Positions 54,433 through 61,943 of a DNA stretch of 64,000 bases are shown piece after piece. The translations under genes and the position numbers were made by a program. The notes under the pieces were generated by a model. It was not told the DNA's origin. It worked only from the letters and a program-made list of their open reading frames with translations, and searched no databases. Origin of the DNA: Leuconostoc carnosum (lineage in GTDB: Bacteria > Bacillota > Bacilli > Lactobacillales > Lactobacillaceae); the NCBI RefSeq assembly GCF_014207505.1, contig NZ_JACHGL010000001.1, positions 1-64,000 of the forward strand, in the 5' to 3' direction. Within the stretch, counting starts at the first letter, position 1. Each line of letters opens with the position of its first letter.

Positions 54433-54750
54433 ATGACAATTACTTTTAAAATAATGGCAAATCCAGAAGAAATACAAAAAATAACTTTAGTTGATGAAAA
54501 TGGTGATGAAACACTATACGAAATATTGTTTACTTTCCATTCAGAAGAGTATAGTAAAGACTATATTTTGCTAGTTCCGGAAGGTGTTGAGGACGACGAA
54601 GAAGTTGATATTCAAGCTTATATTTTCAATCCTGATGAAAATGGCGATGCTACAGAAGAAGACCTTGTCCAAATTGAAGATGACAAGGAATGGGACATGG
54701 TTGAAGAAGTGTTGAATACTTTCTTGGATGATGATACTAACTTTTCATAA
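54433..54750 (+). CDS. DUF1292 family acidic protein
   Basis: A 105-residue acidic protein: [52 protein letters not shown], all DUF1292/YrzB landmarks. Function unknown; it is the normal partner of ireB-ruvX. The start is uncertain: GAAGGGA (54404-54410) is 23 nt before ATG 54433 and no in-frame start lies between. ATG 54454 (MANPEEIQK) is an alternative without Shine-Dalgarno. Confidence 0.87.
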   Translation: MTITFKIMANPEEIQKITLVDENGDETLYEILFTFHSEEYSKDYILLVPEGVEDDEEVDIQAYIFNPDENGDATEEDLVQIEDDKEWDMVEEVLNTFLDDDTNFS

Positions 54751-54754
54751 ACAG

Positions 54755-54778
54755 AAAAAACGCGAGAAGCGTTTTTTT
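54755..54778 (+). terminator. Terminator after DUF1292 gene
   Basis: Stem AAAAACGC/GCGTTTTT with loop GAGAA. Confidence 0.83.
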
Positions 54779-54805
54779 GTTACATTTTTTTAACAACTTT
54801 ATTTC

Positions 54806-54902
54806 TTATCAAGTGATAAACTATATACAGAGGAGATATTCACATGTATGTGAGTCTCTTGAATATGAAATATATACTGAGATAGTGCAATCATTCAGTA
54901 TA
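54806..54902 (+). promoter_or_regulatory. cydA leader with three inverted repeats
   Basis: TTATCA-AG-TGATAA (54806-54819) is a perfect inverted repeat just upstream of a TATATA that may be the -10. TTCACAT-GT-ATGTGAG (54839-54854) lies in the leader, extended by GAG/CTC arms. A third pair, ATATACTGA (about 54872-54880) with TCAGTATAT (about 54895-54903), forms a hairpin ending 14 nt before the ATG. One or more may bind a redox or haem-responsive regulator. None matches a site I can name. Confidence 0.5.
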
Positions 54903-54916
54903 TTCTGGAGGAAAAG

Positions 54917-56395
54917 ATGGTTACTTTAGTAGGCATTGTTGAGCTGGCACGTTTTCAGTTCGCAATGACAACAATTTTTCACTTCTTTTTTGTGCCAATG
55001 TCTATCGGACTAGGTCTCGTTGTATCTGTTATGGAGACAATGTATGTTTTCAAAAAAGATAAGATATATAAAGACATGGCGCAATTCTGGGGGAAAATTT
55101 TCTTATTGAGTTTTGCTGTTGGTGTTGCCACAGGATTGATTCAAGAATTTCAATTCGGTATGAATTGGTCGAGATATTCACGATATGTTGGTGATATATT
55201 CGGTTCATTACTAGCTATTGAGGCGTTAGTTGCCTTTTTTGCGGAATCAACATTTATTGGTTTATGGTCGTTTACATGGGACCGCTTCAAGCCAGGTCTT
55301 CACGTCTTGTTGATTTGGATTGTTACCATTGCATCTGGTCTTTCGTCATTATGGATTTTGGCAGCTAATTCATTCATGCAAAATCCAATTGGCTATGCGA
55401 TTGATAATCATCAAGGGCGTGCAGAATTAACAAGTTTTGGCGCTTTAATTACCAATAAACAGCTGTGGGTACAGTTTCCGCATGTAATTGTCGGTACATT
55501 TGTTACAGCCGGATTTCTTGTTGCGGGTATGTCAGCTTTCAAATTATTGAAATTAAAGAAAAATGATATACAAATACCATTTTTCAGAAAATCAATCAAT
55601 ATTGCGCTGGTAATTGGTTTAATCGGTGTCGTTGGTGCCTTGATTACTGGAGATCGGCATGCGTTTGATCTGCAGTCAATGCAGCCAATGAAATATGCTG
55701 CTATGGAAGGTGTTGATGAAACTATCACATCATCTGAACGTAAAGATAAGGCACAACCTTGGTCGTTAATTTCGGTTACTAATCCAGATACTCACAAGGT
55801 CATTGCTAAAATTGAAATTCCATACGTATTATCTATTTTAGGTAATCACTCATTAACAGGTGGGAATACAACTGGAACCAATGAACTGGAAAAAGAGTTC
55901 CAAAAGAAATATGGTAAGACGCATAGTGATATTAAAAATTACTATGTACCAGAAAACACATTATTTTATGCCTTCCGCGTGATGGCTGTTGGTGGTGGTG
56001 GCTTGATGATGCTAGGCGTTGTTGCCCTGTGGATGAATCGTAAAAAATCAAAGTTAATTCTCACTCAGCGTTGGTTCTTATGGATTTTAGGTATTACTAC
56101 GTTTATACCATTTGTGATTAATACAGCTGGTTGGTTAGTCACTGAATTAGGTCGTTATCCTTGGGTTGTCTATGGGTTGATGCCTATTAGTGATGCGGTT
56201 TCACCTAATGTCTCGGTTGCATCATTATTGATTTCTAATATCATTTACTTTTTGACATTTGCGGCAATTGGCGGCATTATGATTTGGTTATCACGTCGTG
56301 TGTTGCATAGTGGACCATCTGCTGAGCAAGAAGCGGATGATGCGGTAGAATCAAGAGATCCTTATGAGCATTTGATAGAAGGGAGCGAAGCTTAA
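54917..56395 (+). CDS. cydA: Cytochrome bd quinol oxidase subunit I
   Basis: A 492-residue membrane subunit carrying haems b558, b595 and d, which oxidises menaquinol and reduces O2 to water. Visible ligands: His22 in TIFHFFFVPMSIG, Glu in LIQEFQFGMNW, His in QFPHVIVGTF, Met in FRVMAVGGG, and the Q-loop GRYPWVVYG. The Q-loop is short, as in Firmicutes. TGGAGGAAA precedes the ATG. Activity would depend on haem, whose synthesis genes are not in this window. Confidence 0.96.
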   Translation: MVTLVGIVELARFQFAMTTIFHFFFVPMSIGLGLVVSVMETMYVFKKDKIYKDMAQFWGKIFLLSFAVGVATGLIQEFQFGMNWSRYSRYVGDIFGSLLAIEALVAFFAESTFIGLWSFTWDRFKPGLHVLLIWIVTIASGLSSLWILAANSFMQNPIGYAIDNHQGRAELTSFGALITNKQLWVQFPHVIVGTFVTAGFLVAGMSAFKLLKLKKNDIQIPFFRKSINIALVIGLIGVVGALITGDRHAFDLQSMQPMKYAAMEGVDETITSSERKDKAQPWSLISVTNPDTHKVIAKIEIPYVLSILGNHSLTGGNTTGTNELEKEFQKKYGKTHSDIKNYYVPENTLFYAFRVMAVGGGGLMMLGVVALWMNRKKSKLILTQRWFLWILGITTFIPFVINTAGWLVTELGRYPWVVYGLMPISDAVSPNVSVASLLISNIIYFLTFAAIGGIMIWLSRRVLHSGPSAEQEADDAVESRDPYEHLIEGSEA

Positions 56396-57408
56396 TGACT
56401 ACATTAGAGTTAGTATGGTTTATTTTGATTGGTGTCTTGTGGGCAGGTTTCCTTTTCTTAGAAGGATTTGATTTTGGCATTGGGATGCAGTTCGCTTTTA
56501 ATGCGCGTGATGACAAAGATCGTGAAGCTTTATATCAAGCTATAGGACCTAATTGGGATGCTAATGAAGTTTGGTTGATAACTGCTGGTGGGGCAACTTT
56601 TGCTGCCTTTCCAGGATGGTATGCCTCGTTGTTTTCAGGATTTTACTTAATGTTGTTTATTGTGCTGTTATCATTGATCTACCGTGGCGTTTCATTTGAA
56701 TTTCGTGAGCACATGCCAACGATTCAAGCAACACACTTATGGGAACGCTTAATTGCCTTAACATCATTTTTGGTACCATTTTTCCTAGGTATGATTTTAA
56801 CAGCAACTGTTTCAGGTATGCCGATTGATGCACATGGTGATCTATCTGCTAGATTCTTTGATTATGTAACACCAATGACACTTGTCGGTGGGGTTGCCGT
56901 TGCTTTGATGAGTTATGTGCATGGCTTGAATTATACACGCCTGCGCATCGAAGGGAAAATTCAGCAACGTGCTTTGACACAATTACGATACCTATATCCA
57001 GTTTTGTTAGCTGGTGAAGTGATATTTGCAGTATTATTGTTTTTCTACACCGATTTTTATCAAACAAAAGCGATGTGGACAATCATCATTTTGGCATTTA
57101 TTGTCTTAATTACTGTTTCAGGTTGGTACATTGCATTGAAGAAACAACATGAGATAATACCATTTATATTATCCGGTTTATCATTAGCTAGTGTTGTTAC
57201 GCTATTATTTGTTGGGTTGTTCCCGCGTGTTATCGTGGCAAATAATCCAATACACAATCTAACGATTGTATCTACTGCTTCATCAGCGTATACATTAAAG
57301 CTAATGACAATCGTTGTATTAACAGCTTTGCCAATTACTTTAGTGTATCAAATATGGAGTTTCTGGGTATTTCGCAAGCGAATAATCTCACATAAAGTAG
57401 TTGAATAA
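56395..57408 (+). CDS. cydB: Cytochrome bd quinol oxidase subunit II
   Basis: A 337-residue, about 8-helix partner of CydA. The family start LVWFILIGVLWAGFLFLEGFDFGIG (as two blocks WFILIGVLWAG and FLFLEGFDFGIG) and GPNWDANEVWLITAGGATFAAFP (GPNWDANEVWL, TAGGATFAAFP) are diagnostic. It overlaps cydA by 1 nt (TAATG). Confidence 0.96.
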   Translation: MTTLELVWFILIGVLWAGFLFLEGFDFGIGMQFAFNARDDKDREALYQAIGPNWDANEVWLITAGGATFAAFPGWYASLFSGFYLMLFIVLLSLIYRGVSFEFREHMPTIQATHLWERLIALTSFLVPFFLGMILTATVSGMPIDAHGDLSARFFDYVTPMTLVGGVAVALMSYVHGLNYTRLRIEGKIQQRALTQLRYLYPVLLAGEVIFAVLLFFYTDFYQTKAMWTIIILAFIVLITVSGWYIALKKQHEIIPFILSGLSLASVVTLLFVGLFPRVIVANNPIHNLTIVSTASSAYTLKLMTIVVLTALPITLVYQIWSFWVFRKRIISHKVVE

Positions 57409-57418
57409 TACTGAGCGG

Positions 57419-57450
57419 AACGTTTACAATTAACATGTAAACGTTTTTTG
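57419..57450 (+). terminator. Hairpin between cydB and cydD
   Basis: Perfect stem AACGTTTACA/TGTAAACGTT, loop ATTAACA, six T. It may terminate or attenuate transcription so that the assembly transporter is made in lower amounts than the oxidase. Confidence 0.85.
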
Positions 57451-57507
57451 ATTTTATAGTATGATCAATAAGTTATCAAAAATAAATTTGTTTAGGAATA
57501 AAGATAA

Positions 57508-59229
57508 GTGATCGATAAAAGGTTATTTCAATTAAATGGGATCATTAAAACGCTCATTGGGCTAGTATTGATGACGGGATTACAAGGGTTGTCCATTCTA
57601 GCACAAGGTATTTTTTTAGCACGTGCTATTGTTGGATTTTGGGAAGGACAATCCTTAAGTGGTATCGGAATAGACATAATTTCTTTTGCTGTGGCATTTT
57701 TAATGCGTCAATTATTAATCGTATTAAAAAATCAATATATGTCACACTTTGCTGATCGTGCTGTTGAAACGTATCGTGTCCAATTGTTATCAAAATATAT
57801 TGAAATTGGTCCAAGTGTTATTGCCAAGACAGGAACAGGAACGGCAGTAACCACGCTTGGTGCTGGCTTAGACAATGTTAAAAACTACTTTCAACTTTTA
57901 TTAATAAAAGTATTTGATCTGAGCATTATTCCTTGGTTAATTTTAATTTATATTTTTTACCTGAAGTGGGAGCAAGGTTTATTCTTATTACTCATTTTCC
58001 CAGTTGTCATTATCTTTTTTATTATTCTAGGTTTAGCAGCACAAAGTAAGGCAGATGCTGAATTTGCTAATTTTAAAAATCTGAACAATCGATTTGTTGA
58101 TGCACTCCGTGGGTTACCAACACTTAAGCAGTTAGGCTTGGCAGATTCTTATAGTGACGAGATTTACAATATTTCTGAAGATTATCGTAAAACAACCATG
58201 CGCACATTACGCGTTGCAATTACATCAACTTTTGCGCTAGATTTCTTTACAACACTTTCCATAGCAGTCGTGGCTGTCTTTTTAGGATTTGATTTATTAG
58301 ATGGGAAAATGGCACTATTACCAGCGTTATCAATTTTGATTCTAGCACCAGAGTATTTTTTGCCATTACGTAATTTTTCTGATGATTACCACGCGACTTT
58401 GAATGGTAAAAATGCTTTGACTGATGTAATGGATATTCTTGGTAAACCAAGTGTAAAGAATCGGCATAAATTGTTGCTAGACCAATGGCGAGCTGATAGT
58501 GAGCTCGAATTAGCTCAGGTTAGTTATGGCTATGAGGATAAGTTAGTCCTCAAAAATATTGATATACACATCAAAGGGTATCAAAAAATTGCTATCGTAG
58601 GTGAAAGCGGTTCTGGTAAGTCAACATTATTAAATATTTTAGGTGGTTTTTTACAACCCAATACTGGAGAAATCAAACTTAACGGGCAAGATTTACCACA
58701 TTTAATGCAATCAGATTGGCAAAAGCAGTTTTTCTACATGCCACAACAACCATATATCTTTCATGACACATTACGTGGCAATATTAAATTTTATGCGCAA
58801 CATGCAACCGATAAAGGTATACAATTAGCAGTCGTTCAGGCAGGTCTTACACAATTAGTTTCTGAGCTACCGAATGGGTTAGATACAATTATTGGTGAAG
58901 GTGGCCGGCAACTATCAGGTGGGCAAGCACAGCGTGTGTCACTCGCACGTATGTTGCTTGATGATCAGCGTCAAGTATTACTATTTGATGAACCAACGGC
59001 TCACCTAGATATTGAAACAGAATATGATTTAAAACAAACAATGGCACCTATACTAGATTCACATTTGGTCTTTTTTGCTACACATCGGTTGCATTGGCTT
59101 GATCAAATGGATTATGTGATTGTATTGCGTAATGGAGAAATTGTGGAACAAGGGTTGCCACAGAATTTATTAGACAAGCCAGATAGCCAACTGAATATAT
59201 TACGTCATGAGTTAGGAGGTAGACAATGA
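57508..59229 (+). CDS. cydD: Heterodimeric ABC transporter CydD (bd oxidase assembly)
   Basis: A 573-residue half transporter: six membrane helices (residues about 15-310) then an ATPase domain with Walker A GESGSGKST, signature LSGGQAQR and Walker B VLLFDEPTAHLD. CydDC exports cysteine/glutathione in E. coli and is needed for bd oxidase assembly. The start is GTG at 57508 with AGGAA upstream. ATGA overlap with the next gene. Confidence 0.93.
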   Translation: MIDKRLFQLNGIIKTLIGLVLMTGLQGLSILAQGIFLARAIVGFWEGQSLSGIGIDIISFAVAFLMRQLLIVLKNQYMSHFADRAVETYRVQLLSKYIEIGPSVIAKTGTGTAVTTLGAGLDNVKNYFQLLLIKVFDLSIIPWLILIYIFYLKWEQGLFLLLIFPVVIIFFIILGLAAQSKADAEFANFKNLNNRFVDALRGLPTLKQLGLADSYSDEIYNISEDYRKTTMRTLRVAITSTFALDFFTTLSIAVVAVFLGFDLLDGKMALLPALSILILAPEYFLPLRNFSDDYHATLNGKNALTDVMDILGKPSVKNRHKLLLDQWRADSELELAQVSYGYEDKLVLKNIDIHIKGYQKIAIVGESGSGKSTLLNILGGFLQPNTGEIKLNGQDLPHLMQSDWQKQFFYMPQQPYIFHDTLRGNIKFYAQHATDKGIQLAVVQAGLTQLVSELPNGLDTIIGEGGRQLSGGQAQRVSLARMLLDDQRQVLLFDEPTAHLDIETEYDLKQTMAPILDSHLVFFATHRLHWLDQMDYVIVLRNGEIVEQGLPQNLLDKPDSQLNILRHELGGRQ

Positions 59230-60950
59230 ATAAGCTCAAACAATTACTATCTGATGATCATTGGATTGTGCCATTTTTAAAATTTCAAAAAGCAGGTTTG
59301 TTTTGGTCGATTTTTTTGAGTCTGCTAACAACTTTGGCTGCCGGTGCATTGATGTTTGTTTCTGGCTATTTGATTTCTCGAGCAGCGCAACGACCAGATA
59401 ATATCTTGTTAATTTATGTACCAATTGTTCTGACGCGTGGTTTTGGGATTGCACGGCCGGTATTCCGTTATACGCAACGTTTAGTATCACATAACTGGGT
59501 ATTACGTGTGGTTTCACAAGCACGCAAACGGCTATATAGTAGCATGGCTAGCCAAGCGAGCAGTATTCGCGGTCGCATGCAAACAGGTGAAGTACTCAGT
59601 TTACTGGCTGACGATTTAGATCGACTACAAAATTTGTATTTGCGAACTTTGTTTCCGTTAGGCGCAGGAATATTGTTATATATATTTGTGAGTTTGGCTT
59701 TTGGTATTGTTAATTGGTTGTTTATGATTTGGTGGTTTTTGGTATTAGCAATCATTTTAATTGTAATACCTGCTATCAGTTTTGTAATTAATCGGCCGAG
59801 AGTACATCATCAGAAAAAGTTGCAAAATAAATTGTATACAGATGCAACGGATGCAGTTTTAGGATTACAAGACTGGGTTTTATCTGGTCGGCAGAATGAT
59901 TTGGTAGCCTATCAGGGTCAAGTGATGTCAGAGTTGGCAGATACTAAAAACAAAGAAATGCGCTTTGGCTGGTGGCGAGATTTTACCATTCAAGCATTGG
60001 TGTTGATATTAGTCATTACTACCTTACTTTGGGCTGGTAATCAATTTTCTGACAACCACGTGATGGTTAACTATATTGCAGCCTTTACACTAGCTATTTT
60101 TCCACTTGTAGATAGTTTTATTGGGGTTAATCAAGGTGTTAGTGAAGCATCATTTTATGAAGATAGTATTGAACGTTTGAATGATTTACCATTACCAACG
60201 GTCATGTCAGACAGCGTTTCCCATATTCACAATGCTACCATCAATTTTAAAAATGTTACATTTAAGTATGATGAACAATTGATAATTGATCAACTGAATT
60301 TAACCATTCATTCGGGTGAAAAAATTGCCTTATTAGGTCGTTCTGGTGCAGGTAAGACAACATTATTGAAGTTGCTTTCTGGTGATATTGAACCAAATAA
60401 TGGGACGGTGACCATTGATGACCAACCAACTATTAATTTGCAGCAACAATTATCACATATTGTTGCTGTGTTAGATCAACAGGGTTACTTATTTAATACC
60501 ACCATTTTAAATAATGTGCGGATGGGTAATGTTGATGCGACTGATGAACAAGTTAAGGCAGCGATTAAACAAGCTGGCTTACAAGCATTGATTGAGAGTT
60601 TGCCAGACCAATATGAAACACAAATGCAAGAAGCTGGCGCACGTTTTTCTGGTGGAGAACAGCAGCGTTTTGCATTAGCACGTATCTTATTACAAGATGC
60701 ACCAATCGTTATTTTAGATGAACCAACTGTCAGCTTAGATCCTAAAACGGAATCTGATGTTTTAACACAAATTTTCACGGTGTTACATGATAGAACGATT
60801 ATATGGGTGACACATCATTTAACGGGCATTGATCATGTTGATCATGTGTATTTTCTAGAGTCTGGTAACTTTACATTAGCGGACACACCCGAAAAGCTCA
60901 AAAAAACATCACCACGCTTCCAACAATTATTAGCAATGGATGATTATTAG
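59226..60950 (+). CDS. cydC: Heterodimeric ABC transporter CydC (bd oxidase assembly)
   Basis: A 574-residue partner of CydD. Membrane helices span about residues 20-320, followed by Walker A GRSGAGKTT, signature FSGGEQQR and Walker B IVILDEPTVSLD. RGFGIARPVFRYTQRLVSH is a CydC-typical block between helices 2 and 3. GGAGG lies within the end of cydD. Last gene of the cyd cluster. Confidence 0.93.
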   Translation: MNKLKQLLSDDHWIVPFLKFQKAGLFWSIFLSLLTTLAAGALMFVSGYLISRAAQRPDNILLIYVPIVLTRGFGIARPVFRYTQRLVSHNWVLRVVSQARKRLYSSMASQASSIRGRMQTGEVLSLLADDLDRLQNLYLRTLFPLGAGILLYIFVSLAFGIVNWLFMIWWFLVLAIILIVIPAISFVINRPRVHHQKKLQNKLYTDATDAVLGLQDWVLSGRQNDLVAYQGQVMSELADTKNKEMRFGWWRDFTIQALVLILVITTLLWAGNQFSDNHVMVNYIAAFTLAIFPLVDSFIGVNQGVSEASFYEDSIERLNDLPLPTVMSDSVSHIHNATINFKNVTFKYDEQLIIDQLNLTIHSGEKIALLGRSGAGKTTLLKLLSGDIEPNNGTVTIDDQPTINLQQQLSHIVAVLDQQGYLFNTTILNNVRMGNVDATDEQVKAAIKQAGLQALIESLPDQYETQMQEAGARFSGGEQQRFALARILLQDAPIVILDEPTVSLDPKTESDVLTQIFTVLHDRTIIWVTHHLTGIDHVDHVYFLESGNFTLADTPEKLKKTSPRFQQLLAMDDY

Positions 60951-61010
60951 TACCTAATTGGTTTAAGAAGATATGTCACGTTGTGTTCTCTATTAACATG
61001 AGTTTTTAAT

Positions 61011-61045
61011 AAAAAGCCTTATCTTCGATGAGATAAGGCTTTTTT
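61011..61045 (+). terminator. cydC terminator
   Basis: Stem AAAAAGCCTTATCT/AGATAAGGCTTTTT with loop TCGATG. Confidence 0.92.
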
Positions 61046-61196
61046 AACTGATAAAATCAATATGTTATTAGTAATTGTACTAGAACATATTTAACTGATT
61101 ATGTGATAATATGAATGAGTTAATAAAAATCAACTACAACTATTTAATATCTAATATAACTCATGATGTAAAAATATATAGAAAGGATACTTTTTA

Positions 61197-61844
61197 ATGA
61201 TGGCAAAAAAAAGACGCAAACGTTCAAAAAAGCAGTTGAAAAAGTTGAAAAAATTAAATTTCTGGATATTAGTCAGTAGCATTATTATATTAGCAATCTT
61301 AGCTACTTTTGTATCACAAACTGTGATTTACGAAAGGCAACAAACAGTCAAAAAGGGTGATATGACACGCGAAAATAAAATTGCATGGATTAACCAATTA
61401 GCGCCTTACGCAAGGCAACTGCAAGAGAAATATGGTGTAATTGCTTCAATTAGTATTGCACAAGCAATTTTAGAGTCTGATTGGAATACGTCAACTTTAG
61501 CATCTAAATACAATAATTTATACGGTATCAAAGCAGATGCTGGACAAAAAAGTGTCGTTTTACCGACACAAGAATTTGAAAATGGGCAATGGGTAACTAT
61601 TCAAGGACGATTTGCTGCTTATGATTCGTGGCAAGATAGTATGAAAGCGCATGCGAAATTACTATATCATGGCACGAGTTGGAATTCAGCACAATATCAA
61701 CATGTTTTAGCGGCTAAAGATTATAAAGCTGCTGCTGTTGCTTTAACGCAAGATGGTTATGCGACTGATCCAACATATGCTAAAAAGCTAATTGATGTTA
61801 TTCAAGAATGGCATCTATCCAGATTTGACGTGCCACAAAAATAA
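61197..61844 (+). CDS. Membrane-anchored endo-beta-N-acetylglucosaminidase (GH73, LytG/FlgJ-like)
   Basis: A 215-residue peptidoglycan hydrolase. A strongly basic N terminus (KKRRKRSKKQLKKLKKL) is followed by one membrane segment (about 25-46), then a glucosaminidase domain. SIAQAILESDWNTSTLAS contains the likely catalytic Glu, and NNLYGIKA and FAAYDSWQDSMKAHAKLL are family blocks. It lacks separate wall-binding repeats, so it is held by its signal anchor. AAAGGA suits ATG 61197; ATG 61200 is equally possible. Its 246-nt upstream spacer holds the cydC terminator and AT-rich promoter-like sequence. Confidence 0.9.
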   Translation: MMAKKRRKRSKKQLKKLKKLNFWILVSSIIILAILATFVSQTVIYERQQTVKKGDMTRENKIAWINQLAPYARQLQEKYGVIASISIAQAILESDWNTSTLASKYNNLYGIKADAGQKSVVLPTQEFENGQWVTIQGRFAAYDSWQDSMKAHAKLLYHGTSWNSAQYQHVLAAKDYKAAAVALTQDGYATDPTYAKKLIDVIQEWHLSRFDVPQK

Positions 61845-61943
61845 CTAGGTGTCATGTCTTTTTTATTGTTATGTATACGAACTAATGTTCCGTATAGAAA
61901 TCTGGTATAATGAGAGAAGCGAATTTACACTTTAGGAGTAACT

